From Theocolax elegans (lineage: Eukaryota > Arthropoda > Insecta > Hymenoptera > Cerocephalidae): a stretch of DNA of 64,000 bases. Under the pieces are notes generated by a model. That model was not told where the DNA came from, ran no database searches, and worked only from the letters and a program-made list of their open reading frames with translations. This document shows, in pieces, positions 1 to 13,312 of this stretch. The stretch's first letter is position 1. Each line of letters starts with the position of its first letter. The translations under genes were made by a program, and so were the position numbers. The stretch covers positions 86,384,594-86,448,593 of the forward strand of contig CM047428.1 in the NCBI GenBank assembly GCA_026168455.1, in the 5' to 3' direction.

Positions 1-243
1 TCTCTCCCTTTCTCTCTTTCTGTGTGTCTCTCTCGGTTCTCGTACCGAGGGGCATAAACCACTGCGCGGCGCTACGAAACGGGCGAACTAACGTAATTTT
101 TCTCACTTTGTAAGTTGCTCCATAAATTATCCCCTTCGCGTTAATGCCACCATCGCTTCGTCCTCGGTAGCTCTTGCTCTTTCTTTCCTCGGTCCTCGGT
201 TTTCTCCGTGGTCCTCCGTGATTTCCGTACTTACTGCTCCACA

Positions 244-279
244 TGTGTGTGTGTGTGTGTGTGGGTGTGTGTGTGTGTG
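244..279. repeat. (GT)n microsatellite
   Basis: GT repeats with one GG interruption, followed by a GCGCGC word. Confidence 0.95.
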
Positions 280-3200
280 AGCGCGCACCTTCTCCGCCCG
301 TAATATGAACGAGTCTCGTGCTACGTTACAATTTGCCCGAGTCGTGAACGTCCCCGTTCCCTTTATCTCTCTCTCTCTCTCCCTCTGTTCTTCTTCTCCG
401 TGGAGATATTACCATCCCTCCTAGCTCCGCGTCTACTCTTTCCTATTTTTAAGACACCTAAATTCCGAGGCTTTCTCTCTCCCTTCCTAGCTCTCTCGTC
501 CTCGGATAATCGTGAGGTACCTCGGTACCTCACCGAACTTCAAGACGTGTCCTTTTTATACGATACGAAACTGGGAAACCCCAGAGTGGATTACCTTGCT
601 GCAGAGAGAAATTCAAAAGTTAACTAACTTACATTTTCTATACGAAAAGACGAACGAGATTGATCAAAATGATCTATCCAATGTATTTTATCGTTAGAAC
701 CGGTGGTATTGTTTTAACGATCGCGCGTCAAACGTCGTTGTAGGATTTAAATCCAAAAACGAAGCAGAGTTCTTCCTATCTTGGATAAAGTGGTGCTAGA
801 CTCGACGAGCGTTTTCGACCCTCCGAAAGGTTAATTAGCGAGTTCGAGCCCTCTAATTCGTTGAATGGATTCGAGACATCTGCCGAAAATGTTGGTCCTG
901 GTGTGACGTCACCGTTCGGCAAACTACTACCGTACGCTTCAAGACAATCGTCCTCATTCCCTCAAAGTGGGCAGGAGGGAGCTAAGACATTCGGAATAAG
1001 GGGACAATGGTTTCGGGCTCTCGGGGAGAATCTGCGAGACCGCGAGCATCGACCCTCGAAGATAGGGAAATGCGAGTCGGAGGGGCATAAAGGGGATGGC
1101 CTTATACCTATCGAATCTTCGTCTATTTCTCCATCTCTGTCTCTCTCGGTGAACGAGAATTCGCGAATCTTGAATATCACGACCGTCTCTTCGTAATAGA
1201 GTTGACGAAAATCGAAATGGATAATCGTGCCCGAGGATTTGAATAAATGATCCTCTGCAATGTACATCAAACTTGACAACGTTTTTCAATATTTTCCGCA
1301 AACTTTTTCAGATACCAAAAATTATAATGATAGTTGTGTTAAATATTAAACTGTCTTAATGTAGAATAACTTTTCGCAAAATCTGTTATTCAGATCGAAT
1401 CGATGCCGTACTTTCCCTTCGTATGTTTTTTTCTTTTTTGACGAATAAGGAAATTCGGTAACTTTTAATCGAATTTAATCCAATCGCTTAATGAATACAC
1501 TCGAGTCTCGATTTCCCTATTATATTTTCTGTATCTCTCGTATATGAATAGTTGATCTATATTTAGAATTGCATTGAAAATTCGTTTATTATTACCGATC
1601 GTTGAAAATGTATTAGCAATTAATTAATATCAAATAACGCGTATGATAAATTTAATGAGGTATTTAAGAATTCATTTGTCACGTGCATTTCATCCGAACT
1701 TAATTACGTAAATAGTTGATTATATTCCGCATAGGTTATTCGATTGCTTCGAATTGAATTTCGATTAATTCAAAAATGTAAAATCCATAGAGATATAATT
1801 ATCGGTAGCCAAGTGATTGTTTTCACAACGTTATTAATCAACGCGATAACAGTCGGGTATAGAAAGTTATTAGATTCGATATGATAAAATGCTTTGTGCC
1901 TAAATAAGCAGGGAATAAAATTGTCCAATTTATGGATAAAAAGGCGTTTTATAAATAATTTGATTTCTGTTGAAGAATCTAACACGGAATGAAGAAAATA
2001 GCTCTAACCGACTAAATAAACTGAGATAACAAATAAAATATTTGAAACAGCATACGTCGAGGCATGCCACATGCTCAAAAATTTGACATATTACATCATA
2101 ACGTGTAATTGGAATCATATAATACCAAAAAATAATTCTGTAATGACCATAGTTAGGTCGTGGAAAAACTTTAATTGAGTAGATTAGAAGAATTGCAAAG
2201 GCCATGGACTAACAGAATGACTTTGAACCGTAGAGAGTTGAATATTTAACCGTGTAAAAGCATAAAATAAGAAATGAGGGTTTACCAAGGATAGGGTGGG
2301 GGAGTATAGGTGATCAAACGTATCAAACACCCAAGAGTTATATCAGAGGAGACTAATGGAGAGCGGAAGGTAGATGCGCGTGTGGTTTTGGGAGTAGCGC
2401 CTCGTAAGGACTCTCGTAGCGCATTATCCAAAACCGGGAGGGGTGGCTGGGTGCGTTAGAGCAACCGGATACGACATCATCAAGAGAGCGCATGCACACA
2501 CACGCAGACACACACACTCACAGTGTGTGCGTTCATCCACTTTTGGTTCTTCCCTCTCTTGGCGTACCCAAGAATCCCATCAAGAAGTTCCAAAGCGTCG
2601 TCGGCAAGGAGGTCGACCACCGCTTCGGTTAATAATGCCGTCAACGCGACCTCGCAGCCGCGTACAACTGCTCCTTCGGTCTATACGTATATATACATTC
2701 GAGTTCTCGAAGCAGTTTGTTACGAGACTCACTCGCTCCCTCGCTCTCCCACGCGAGCGTCACCTATCCCTATATACCTACGCGGTTCGCGTGTGGTAAT
2801 TTCGAGTGGCTATTGGATCCACCGTTCTCTTTCTCTGTCTCTATCTAGGTTTACTTGAATTTTCAACGAAAAATTTACGTTCTCTCGTGTTTGACTATGG
2901 AGTCCCGTGTACATCAGAATTCGAGCAAACAGATAGCTCGCATCTCCTACAGACGCTGGTTTTCTTTTGCGATACAAAACCTCGACCCCCCTCCCCACCC
3001 TCCTTCTCCCTCGAATGTTTGCAATATGGGTTTTGAATCGATACTCCAACACTGTTTCTGCAAGTTTAACCCAAATGACGCACAGGTTAGATATTTTTAA
3101 AGCTGCGGTAAATGGAAATCCAGCTTTCCGATCTGCTAGATGGTCGGTGTTAAACTTTTTAAAGTAAATGTGGATCAAAGGATGAAGGACGAAAAAGGTT

Positions 3201-4220
3201 TTATTAACGATCGTTTCGTCATCAGTGGAGTGCAGTTAAGAAAAATTATGGGACGATGGTATCTTAAATATAACACTCGAAGTAGACTAAACACTTCACC
3301 CGCATATTGTACGAAGGGGAATATAACTTTTCTTTGGAGTTTACGAGGAGAGAAGACGACACTTTAAAGAACAAGTCTTTTAGGATTTGTTCGGCCCTAA
3401 AAACGCTAGACTCGACATGAAAATTCAGTCGAGATTGTTTACGTTGCGGTGACTTTCCTTCACCGAGTTCTTAGTCGTCGTAGTTCGAGTAACAGTCACG
3501 AGCTCCGAAGTTTACTTGTTAATAGCGCTTGAAAACTTTGCGCTACGTCATCCTTATTCAATCCGCAAATTAAGGATCCTAGATGAGGGAGTTGCAATGC
3601 GGGAGCGGTATACATGATCGATCGATCCATTGCGGAATATTACTATCCCTATCTTACTAGATTATTATAATTACTAAGATTACTCGGTATCAAGATGTTT
3701 ACTCTCGGTATTCTCGCTAATGACCGGGCCACTCGATTCGATGAGGGATACATCCCAAATTATTTTTCACCGTGAATTCTTAATTCTCATCGAGATAATT
3801 AGAATATTCCGATCGGTAAGTGATAATATACGCGATTTTATTTATTTTAGCATTATTTTATTTACGCACAATTTATTTGTAAGATGTCTATTGTTATTAA
3901 TAACTATTGTTTGTCGATTCTGTTAATCATCTCGTATACCCGTTCCACCAAAACCTCTCGTCGAAATGGTATATCAAACGTACGTGGATTTTGTAATGTG
4001 AAGTTAGTACTTGGTGTCTTTATCTCGCGTGGTCCTGCGAGTGGAAGAAGTCGAGATCAGTCCGCCGAGCTTCTCGCTCGATATTAGTATTTCTCCCGTG
4101 TAACTCGCCCGTTTTTATCCTTCTATCCTCAGCGGAAAGTGAGACAAAGAAAGGTAGAAGGCTCATTAGCGCTCGTCCCGAGACGCTTATTAATTGTACC
4201 AAGGAACGAGCCAGGAAGAT

Positions 4221-4253
4221 AGAGAGAGAGAGAGGGAGAGAGAGGGAGAGAAG
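4221..4253. repeat. (GA)n microsatellite, imperfect
   Basis: GA repeats broken by GGG triplets. Confidence 0.9.
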
Positions 4254-4698
4254 GTAGAGGGTACGGCGAGTATATTGATTCGCCAAGACGGCACAAAAGT
4301 TTCGCACCTTTTTTCGGACTTTCTTGCGCTCGCGCTCGGTATAACCCGAGCAGCTTCGGGAAGAGAGGCAACGGGAAAGCTACTTAAAAGTTTGTAAATG
4401 TTCCGTAACTTATGTTACGAAGCGATTATTCGCATTTACTCTCGCGCTTACCCATGGAAGGAAGATTTGCCTTCCCCGTTCGGTACTCGCGATTGACGGG
4501 TCCACACCCGTAACTTTCCCCGCACCGTTGTAGTTTAAAAATCAAATTTCTCGATCGACAGCGAAATGGAAAAATACTATTTCGTTTCTTTCTTTCTTTC
4601 GCCAGTTAATCCTTGGCCGCCGACGCGTGTGTACAATGACGCATGACGCGCGACCGGCCTCTCAAGAGAGAGAGGGAGGAAGTGCCGGGTGAGTAGGA

Positions 4699-4709
4699 GG
4701 GGGGGGGGG
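4699..4709 (+). repeat. Poly-G run (11)
   Basis: Eleven G's within a purine-rich stretch (about 4660-4730). Confidence 0.9.
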
Positions 4710-4739
4710 TAGAGAGGTGAGGAGGAGGTTAAGATTTAA

Positions 4740-4850
4740 ATAAAACTTGTCTATGACTCGCTCGGCTCGACTCGCTTAAGCAAAGTAGTTGTCTTAATTG
4801 CTGAGCCATCTGCATTTAAATTACAAAGTTAGCGCGAAGCGCGAGAACTC
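4740..4850. promoter_or_regulatory. Possible regulatory sequence
   Basis: CTTAATTGCTGAGCCATCTG followed by CATTTAAATTACAAAG packs a homeodomain core (TTAATTG), an E-box-like CATCTG and further TAAT cores into about 40 bp of mixed composition. Purely word-based; no conservation data. Confidence 0.2.
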
Positions 4851-5996
4851 GATTAGAAAGCCGGTGCGCCTACGTCTCTCCGAGGAGTCGTTCCTCTTTC
4901 AAAGATGTATCACGCTGCAGCCGGAGCTTTGATCGCCCACCGAGTTTTGAAATTTCTCGGGAGATTCGTCGTACTCTAGCGTGAGCACCTCCGCTCTCTC
5001 TCGTTATGATCTCTCCCGACCGAGTTTATCTCTATCACCCTCTCCCTCTCCCTCCTCATCCTCATCCTCATCCTCACCCCCGTCCTCGTTTGGCTATCTC
5101 CTTTTATCCTGGCTCATTCTTTCGGACCTTTTTACTCAGCGCTGCACCTACCAGAATATAAAACCACCCTTTTCACTTTTCATATACGGATGAATCGCTC
5201 GACTCTTGAACACTTCATCAACCAGTTTATTAAGCCGTACGTATCCTCTTTTCGTTTTCCGATTTCACGGTTTACGATAATTAATACCTATGTAATTCAA
5301 TCGAGTGAAATCGCTGCGCTAACCAGCCGGGGGCTTGACCTAGACGACCCGGTCGTTCGCTCACTCATCGGTACAAATTGAATCCCGAAAAAAAAGGTAA
5401 AGCCATTTTCCGTAATCTCGGATAGAGGTTGCTCAGAGAGGCAAGCGCAAGGCAGGAAGTGGCCGGAGAACTCGACGTCGAGACTCAGCAACACGTGGTG
5501 GGATTCTACCCGCGTATTCGGGAACCGGCATATATTTATCAGAAATCGAGTAAACGACCAAAGGGTGAATGGGTTTCCTGGTTTTGAAAACGCGTGCGGT
5601 ACGGAGGGTTCGATATGACGATATGACGCCGTCGCCGGGAGGTAGGCGTACCTTCACCTCCTCTTCCTCCTCCACCTCCTCCACCCCTTCACTATTGTAC
5701 GCTGAAAAACCTCTGGCGAAGAATCGATAAAATCGCGTGTGCAAAACGCGTTATCCACCTGCCGGTAACAGAAGGTCTGGCGCCAACGTGCCGTCGCCAC
5801 TCTCTCTCTCTCCCCCTGCGTTTCTTTCTTCGTTCCTATCGCGCGCGCAAAATAAAAAGGAAAGATAGAAGAAGAGAGAAGAAAAAGGAAAGGGGTAGGG
5901 AAATCGATCAGTCCAGGACTAAATTAAAAGTCCCTCCGGTTTTTCCTTTTTTTCCACCTCCTTCCCGCAGGGGATATATTCAAATCACCCAGACCT

Positions 5997-6018
5997 TCTC
6001 TCTCTCTCTCTCTCTCTT
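5997..6018. repeat. (CT)n microsatellite
   Basis: About eleven CT units. Confidence 0.9.
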
Positions 6019-6580
6019 TCTTCCTTCTCTGTGCAAGCTCTATGGATATACTGTAAGAACCACCTGTCTTGGATATGAATTCGCTCTTCCATCTTCGTTT
6101 TAATAAAACAGCCGACATTTTAATAATACCTAACGATTGGGTTGGGGTCGCCATCCCCTCTCTTCCTCTCCCCCCGTCGTACTTTCATCCATCCATAACT
6201 AGACTCGAGTTTCCGATCAAACAGAATCATCGAAGGATTAATTATATTTAATGGCTCTTCTTTCTCCACTTATTATTTATTGTATATTGATCTTCGTTAT
6301 ATCTCCAAATCGCTTTGATTATTGCATTACCACGCTCAGAAAAATTATCTCTATAAATATTCTAACGACACTCTCTGTAAAATTTACATTACCTGAAGTA
6401 ATCGTATTACTTATAAAATGAATTTGTAAATTTTACGAGTCAACGCAGTGTAAAAATGTTTGTTCCGAAACAACTTCGTAGACTGTCTGCCAACGGTGAA
6501 GGTATTCATCTACTTTTCCCTACTAAATTTAAAATAATATAATACCGATTAACCCAATATTACGTTACGTTAACAATATC

Positions 6581-6672
6581 AAACTATACTATAAAAAATA
6601 AATATAAATAAATAAAACTATACTATAAAAAATAAATATAAACAAATGAAACTATACTATAAAAAAACTATA
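6581..6672 (+). repeat. 34-bp AT-rich minisatellite
   Basis: AAACTATACTATAAAAAATA starts at 6581, 6615 and 6649, an exact 34-bp period. The third unit is truncated and has extra A's. Confidence 0.85.
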
Positions 6673-7395
6673 AAAAATTGTAAGGACAAGGCAATAAAAA
6701 TTGACGTATACTTTCCTACAAGTATTCTATGATGAAAGTAAGGGGGCTGACCGCGCATATTTTTATTAGCAAATTTTAGTTTTTAAATACTTATACGTAA
6801 AAGCTATGCTTGTACATTTTACCTTCAATGATTTTAATGGAATATTGAGATTTATAAATTCAATGCTTCTTGTGCCTGTTCGCCATTAAAAGATATTTTT
6901 TGTTCATAAAGTACGTTCGGTAGAAAAATGTTTTGTACATTTAAGGGGAACATTAATACATAAATTAAGTATTACAAAAAAATGATAAACACTAAAAAAT
7001 ATGATAAAATATAAATTAGTAGGTGACTAAATTTTTGTCGAAGAGGTTCCCAAGTTACGAATCCCAGGTGTGCCGTGGTGTAATATTTCGTAGAAAAATT
7101 TTCTTCGAGTAGAGAGATAAAGCAATAGGAATAAGCGACAAAGTTTCAAGGGAGATTAGTCGTAAGAAAATTATTCGCAAAGTGCTCGGTAGGTAGGTCG
7201 GTACAAAACGCGAGAGAGTACATCGTCGGGTCGGTGCGGTTAAAAGGAGGTGCTAATCGCCTCGGCATATTCATCGTAGCTGGAGTAGCGCGAGGCTCAC
7301 CAAAAGAGTGGCGGGGAGTAAGAAGCGCACGAAGTACGCGGAGAATAAAGAAAAAGAAAGATAAATTGCGTTCCATAGAAAGAATTCTACTGGGA

Positions 7396-7465
7396 AGTCG
7401 TGGCCCGTCGCTCGTGGCTCGTCGCTCGTGGCTCGTGGCTCGTCGCTCGTAGCTCGTAGCTCGTC
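7396..7465 (+). repeat. CTCGTGG/CTCGTCG minisatellite
   Basis: About 70 bp of alternating short units (CTCGTGG, CTCGTCG, CTCGTAG), with a higher-order unit of about 14-20 bp. High CpG content. Confidence 0.85.
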
Positions 7466-8426
7466 TACGCGCAAAGGAGGAAAGAGGTTAAGAGAGAGGG
7501 AGAGAGCGAGGCGGGTTAGTTCCATGGGGGCTGGTCGAACCGCTTCTCCATTCTATTCCAGCGGAATATCCATTAGTTACAGCAGCACTGTTGACGAAGC
7601 ATGTTATTTCCCTTGTGTACGACGTCTGGCCTTCCCACCATACTTCCCTCTCTGGGTCTAGCGCCCGGCAGCACCCTCGTCCTCCCTCCCTTTCGTTCTC
7701 TCGCTCGCGCTCCGCGGCTCTTTCTCTTGGCGCGTTTGTTACCAGACCGCGAAACAGTGACAATAAACGTATCGGGGCCACCTTTCCTCTGTCGCTGTCG
7801 AGCGCCCTCCTTCCCCGCCCATTTCCTACCCTTGTCCCTCTCTATTTGAGGAGTTTCGAGAACGAGAGACGACGACTCGCGCATTCCGAGATTTCGTTAG
7901 TGATTTATTAAACCTCGGGCGGATGATATTCAGGAACGACGAGCAGAGGATGGTACGTGAAAACACTCGATGTAAAAATGTTGTCCCGAGGATGCTTTCA
8001 TGGGGACGTATAAACCCCTTGAGGTCTACGATTTCTTGATTTCTTATTCCTTCCCTTTCGTCGTTAGGTGCATTTATACTTGTTAAGAGGTTAAGAGTCC
8101 ACACTCGATGGATGCGATACTAGTTAACGAACAACACACCTTGAGATTCTCTAATTGATTCTCGCAAGGCTGTCTTGACTTTCAATTCGAAAAACCGTGC
8201 AGTGTCGTTTGACAGAACTCGACCTCGTTCATCGGTATATTCCGCCGTGTGCGAAACTGGACTAACGACGAGGACGAGGGACTAGGGGCTCATTCTAATC
8301 AGGCGACGTATATGTGTGTATATATATATAAATGTATATAAATGTATATAACTAGGTAACTCAGGTCTGAGTGGGCACACAAAGGTAAACACCGAGTTAA
8401 TTAATCCTCGTGAATATTTGAGGGTA

Positions 8427-8475
8427 TGCGTGGGTGTGTGTGTGTGTGCGTGCGTGTGTACGTGCGTGTGTACGT
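8427..8475. repeat. (GT)n / GTGC-rich microsatellite
   Basis: GT repeats that pass into GTGCGTGCGTGTGTACGTGC-type words; compound and imperfect. Confidence 0.9.
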
Positions 8476-8955
8476 AGACACACGGCCGCGGTAGTTGGCA
8501 TCAATTTATTTAATCCTCGGGTAAAACGATTACGTGCCCATGCGTATACGTCGGAAGCGACCGAGGATCATAAATATTTAACGAGATCGGACTCGCTGAC
8601 TTATGCCCACACGGTGCGGAGACTCATCGTGCGTTCCCGTCTCGACGCACCTGATTATTTAGCATCCTCGCAGAGAGAGGGAGAGAATGAACGCATCTCC
8701 AGGGAGTGCCCACCGTGGAACTTGCGGTTGTCTTTCTGATTAATGTATGCGTTCCCTCGCATTCCCAATCCTAGACTCTCCTCCACGCCTCGACTTATCG
8801 CTTTAAGTGCTCTCCTTCCCCTCTCTTTGTATACCTGTATCGTTTTGCCCTTTCCTGCGCCGCCCTCCTCTCCCGTGGAACGACCAAGTTTATAAGGTCA
8901 AATTAGATTAACCCTCTGATGTTACTTCAACTCGTTCGCCCCACCCCCCTCCCGC

Positions 8956-8960
<5 letters not shown>

Positions 8961-9000
<40 letters not shown>
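8961..9000. repeat. (TC)20 microsatellite
   Basis: Twenty uninterrupted TC units after a C-rich stretch. Confidence 0.95.
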
Positions 9001-9005
<5 letters not shown>

Positions 9006-10169
9006 TTGTACTTGTACTTGTACGTACCGACGTATACTTTCGCGGCTTACGAACTTGACTGGTTCTCGAGCTCTCTTGGTCTGAGCGTTGTTGTTGTTGA
9101 TTCAACCACTGGATTTTCCTCGTTTACGCTTCTGTAAACCAAAAACGCGCCGTCCCTCAGATTTTCTTTACCTCGGTAAACTTTACCGTAGCCTCTCTAC
9201 TTTTCTTTTTTCCTTTAACTAACTACGGGGCACTCCTTACGAAAAACGTTTACGTTCATGCTTATTCTTCTAAGGTTGCGGTTTAACCTATCTCCTCTTT
9301 TAAATTTCCACTACCTACGCGCGTTTTATCCACCTGTTCAACATTTTAAATAACCACCGCTGTACCTTTAAATGTACAACATTTTTAATATTCATTAAAT
9401 ACTATTTTAATTATTATTATTTGAAATGAGATTGTGTATATTCCATTATCTATTATCTATTATGTACCAATTTATAACAACACTGGTGTTCTAAATCATT
9501 CTAATTTCATGGTGAACATTCCGGTTGAATAGAGGAAAGTGATTTTATTCCGTTGGAAAGCTGCTTCTGACCTTCGTAACGTAGTCAATCAAATTAATTT
9601 TGTAATACTTAAAATTACTTAAGAACGTTCGGCAAAAGTAATCATTCGGTATTTGCCATCAACGGTAGTCTCCATTGATTACGAAATTAAAAAGAAAATG
9701 ACGTACGTAATTAAATTCAACGTAATCCCTTGCTATGCGGTAGTTAAATTCATTAGCAATCGAAACGGATAAACAAACTCGATTAGTCGATAGAGGGATA
9801 GAGGAATGCGTTAGCGTGAAAGTGAACACGATCCGAAAAAATCGAAAGCTCACGCATTAAGACGAGGGTGTATAGGTATAGGTCGGTGGTGCGGTAACGG
9901 GAATCGATTTGGCAGAAATCGCGGAGATAGAGAAAAAAGTTCCGAGGGAGAAATTGGGCTTTCCGGTGGGAAGAGAAAGAGAGAGAGGGAAAGAAACGAT
10001 GTTCCCGCCGCTAATGCAGTTTCCTTGCCAGCTGCACCAGCGCATCCAAGACGGACCGGAAGTCGTTGCGCTCGAGGTACAATTCTTTTCTGCTTGCCAA
10101 ATCGACTCTCCGGCTCGGAAGGGACAATTATGCTCGCACGAATAGTGGCGTATACCTCACCACTCCCTT

Positions 10170-10212
10170 CCCTCGATTCTCCCTCGATTCTCCCTCGATT
10201 CTCCCTCGATTT
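10170..10212 (+). repeat. 11-bp minisatellite
   Basis: Four head-to-tail copies of CCCTCGATTCT, the last imperfect (CGATTT). Confidence 0.92.
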
Positions 10213-11659
10213 CGGTGCGCTATACGTGTGTGGGTGGGTGAGCACCGCGTTATATAATTCAGCTTTGCGCCAGTCATCAATTCCTCCTTTTCCCGGTTAC
10301 GCGCCGGAAGCCCGTCGCTACATCTCCGCGCGGACTTGACTTTTCCCAGACCTAGCTGGTTTTCCGCGAACCACCGAGACAATCGAAGATCATAGGGCGA
10401 CGAGGGAGGCTGGGAGGAAGAGAAGGATATTGAAAACGGACACGTTTGTTGCAGCGTTTTCCGGAATCGATGTCCGCATTTCGGGGAATTAGGTTAAGTA
10501 ACATTTCACGAACTAATTCAGCAAATGCGACGATATCGCCATTTTTGGACGAAGCGCGTCTAATTATTTTGGATCGTGATCGACATCATTCGAAATAATC
10601 GTTTAGCTACGAATATGTACGTGCAGTTTGTTTTATTGGATTATTAGGTATTTTTAATCCAGCTGGAGTGAATATAGAACGTTTCCTTCGCCCGAGATGG
10701 TGCTCGCTCACTCCTAAATAATAGTGGAGGTATATCTATAGACTTTCCGGTGCAAGGTGCAAATCCGTTAACGAGGCTAATTTACGCGATCGATATCGTA
10801 GTCCATCGGTGGGCGTCCACTCAAAATTCGAGGGTGGGCCGGTGGGTGCAAGTATAACAATTAAACGAGGGGTCATCCTTATCGGCGTATAGAGAGACGG
10901 TATCAAGAGCGTCTCCTAGCAACGGAGGTTTAAACGATCAGTCATACAATTCAAAATAATTATGGTTTTACGCGTCTAATAAATCGGTTAGAATAGTCAC
11001 CGGGCATCGTAATAATCACCTACATTTAATTACGCGTCTGCATTACCGTTGGTGGTGCGCATAATTACGTTATTAGACAGTGTAATGCCGCAACAGTGTA
11101 CCCGAAATTGTGTGCTCGCGTACGGCGTAATCCTCTCGTAAACACGCGCGAACCCATTAACGGGAAATGGGAACGCTAACAATAACCGACACTCCTCAAA
11201 TCTCTTCTTCTCTACGTTTATTCTTTCATTTTTTACTCTTGCATTAACGATATCGCATCCGGCAGAAAAAAACATTGAGTGCGTAATCGCAGTAATTGCA
11301 AATGCGCGGTACATTTATAACCTTGGTTTTCAGCGCATCGGTATATCTCAGATTAATGCAAACATCTCATAAATAGATAGATAAATAGCGTAGATTAAAC
11401 GAAAATACTATAGATTAACCTGTGTGACCGGGTATTCAACAAAATTCCTTGACAATATAGTGTGGAACCAAGTAAAAAAGAAAAATTGCTATATGCGCGC
11501 GACTCGATGCATTCTTGATGCTTTTGCAGAGGAAAGTAATGAATTGAGAGTAGCCAGCGGTCGGCAGTTGCAGAGAAATGGACAACTCCCTAGTCGGAAA
11601 TCCCAGCAACGTTAATTTTCCAAATCGGTCCTCTAAAGGTTTTGCAGACTGTCTCTCTA

Positions 11660-11692
<33 letters not shown>
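11660..11692. repeat. (CT)n microsatellite
   Basis: About fifteen CT units after a TATATCT lead-in. Confidence 0.92.
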
Positions 11693-11695
<3 letters not shown>

Positions 11696-13253
11696 GCTCA
11701 TGGGAATGTATTTTGAGAGGGGGACCACTAAATGAGGATGCTACCAATGACTGAAGAGAACTTGATAACATTGGAATTAGGATCCCGCTCTCTGGATTAC
11801 TGAGACTAATTGACAAAATTTACGAATGACCCCGTACATTTTTATTTCATGGAGTGCACGTGTTATTCATATACCGACCGTACGAAATATATTCATTATT
11901 ACATATACCTTTATTTAACAATATATACTACTATTTTATACAAAATTGAATAATTTATAACCCAACGAAAATTCAAAGTTATAATCCAATATTGTACCCT
12001 TTAAATCTATACACCGCAAATAAATATAATATGTATATAATAATATCCAAATAAATATTGGCAGCGGTGTCTTTTATTTACTTGTTTGCACATTTGCACG
12101 ATCATCTATTATTCAATTATTCAGTGGTTGTGTATTTAGGTTTTTCATAAACCACTAGCTCTTTGACAGTAAATTTAAAAATTAGCTAACCTTGTTCGAT
12201 CGGTAACAATCACGTATACCGATCTCGTTAATTTGAAATTTAATCCTAATTATTGTATTATTCTTTCTTAATTTCGGTCGGCCATATTTCACGTATAAAT
12301 TATAATATTTGTAACTAGTTAATTATTAGAAAATAAGTGAAAATAAAAACAACATCTTAAGTATAAATTGGCTTAAATTATTGTTTAAAAATCGTTGGAA
12401 AAGATAGTTACAATTGTTATAATCCATATAAATATAATTAATTTTAACTATAATACATTAAAAAAATATCCAAATTTTTATTGATGGTATAACCAGATTT
12501 GATGAACTGTGGATTTGAGTGTCTACACGTGTCTACTGCCATTTTTTTTTATTAATTTAACATCTTTGAGTAACCTGTTTTTAAAAACAGTTGATGATCA
12601 AATTCGAATTTCGTGACAGATATTAGAGATTTTTTATTCGAGTGCTTACTCAGTTTTATATACAGAAGATTAGTTACAACATTAGTTCAACCATATAATT
12701 GTATTATTGGGTTGAATAAGCTTAATAAAAAAATTCAATTTCGATATAGCGTTTGATGGTTAATTCCACTTAATACCTATATATACCTTTATTAGTTAAA
12801 AATATAGTTTCTCTTTTACAGAAATTCAGATAACCTCAGGTACAGTTACTAGTGATTCATCGCATAATATTATTACAAACAATCACCTTTTACAGCAACA
12901 TCACCGATAATAATATTAAAAATCCATATGGAGGAATTTCGTTAATATTAAATTCTTCGACACAGACGGTCATTTTATTGATGTAAAAAAGATTATGTAG
13001 TTTGCACGTTAAAAAATCACATCCATGCCCACCAGGGGTAACGTGGGTATGATTTCCCTTTCGAAGGGAAAGAAAATGGATGATAATCCAAATTCGAAAT
13101 TCCCCATGGAAGCGCAACGTAGCAATTGAACGCGGCAACCCTATCAGCGTGTATATCTACTTTCGTACGTGCAGGAGCGGCGAAAGCGAAAGATCCGGTA
13201 CAAAGCCCAAGCACGAATCGGTCGCCACGTCATTATGAAAGAGAGAGAGGAAA

Positions 13254-13312
13254 GGGGGGGGGGGGCATGGTAAGGGGGAAGGGGGAAGGGGGAAGGGGGT
13301 GGTGGTGGTGGT
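13254..13312 (+). repeat. G-rich minisatellite with G-quadruplex motif
   Basis: Twelve G's (13254-13265) are followed by four runs of five G separated by AA (13274-13299) and then GGT repeats. Four equal G-tracts with two-base loops meet the standard definition of a very stable intramolecular G-quadruplex on the plus strand. The unit is GGGGGAA. Confidence 0.85.

Larger units (their letters stand above)
1..6560. other. Non-coding, CpG-rich with microsatellites
   Basis: GT, CT and GA tracts (listed separately) lie in CpG-rich DNA, with a plainer AT-rich stretch at about 1300-2280. Frames at 861-1196 and 2443-2799 are open but overlap others on both strands and show no domain. I see no gene. 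Confidence 0.6.
6673..13250. other. Non-coding; AT-rich and CpG-rich stretches alternate
   Basis: AT-rich, feature-poor DNA at 6673-7130, 9290-9860 and 11820-13000; CpG-rich DNA at 7180-9200 and 9860-11400. A perfect 16-bp palindrome, CTGTTTTTAAAAACAG, sits at 12575-12590. An acceptor-like TTTCTCTTTTACAG ends at 12821, but no credible exon follows. Confidence 0.6.

Noticed and set aside
12808..12840. 18-nt microexon (AG at 12821, GT at 12840)
   Set aside because: The acceptor is good, but the donor GTACAG is poor and nothing else supports an exon.
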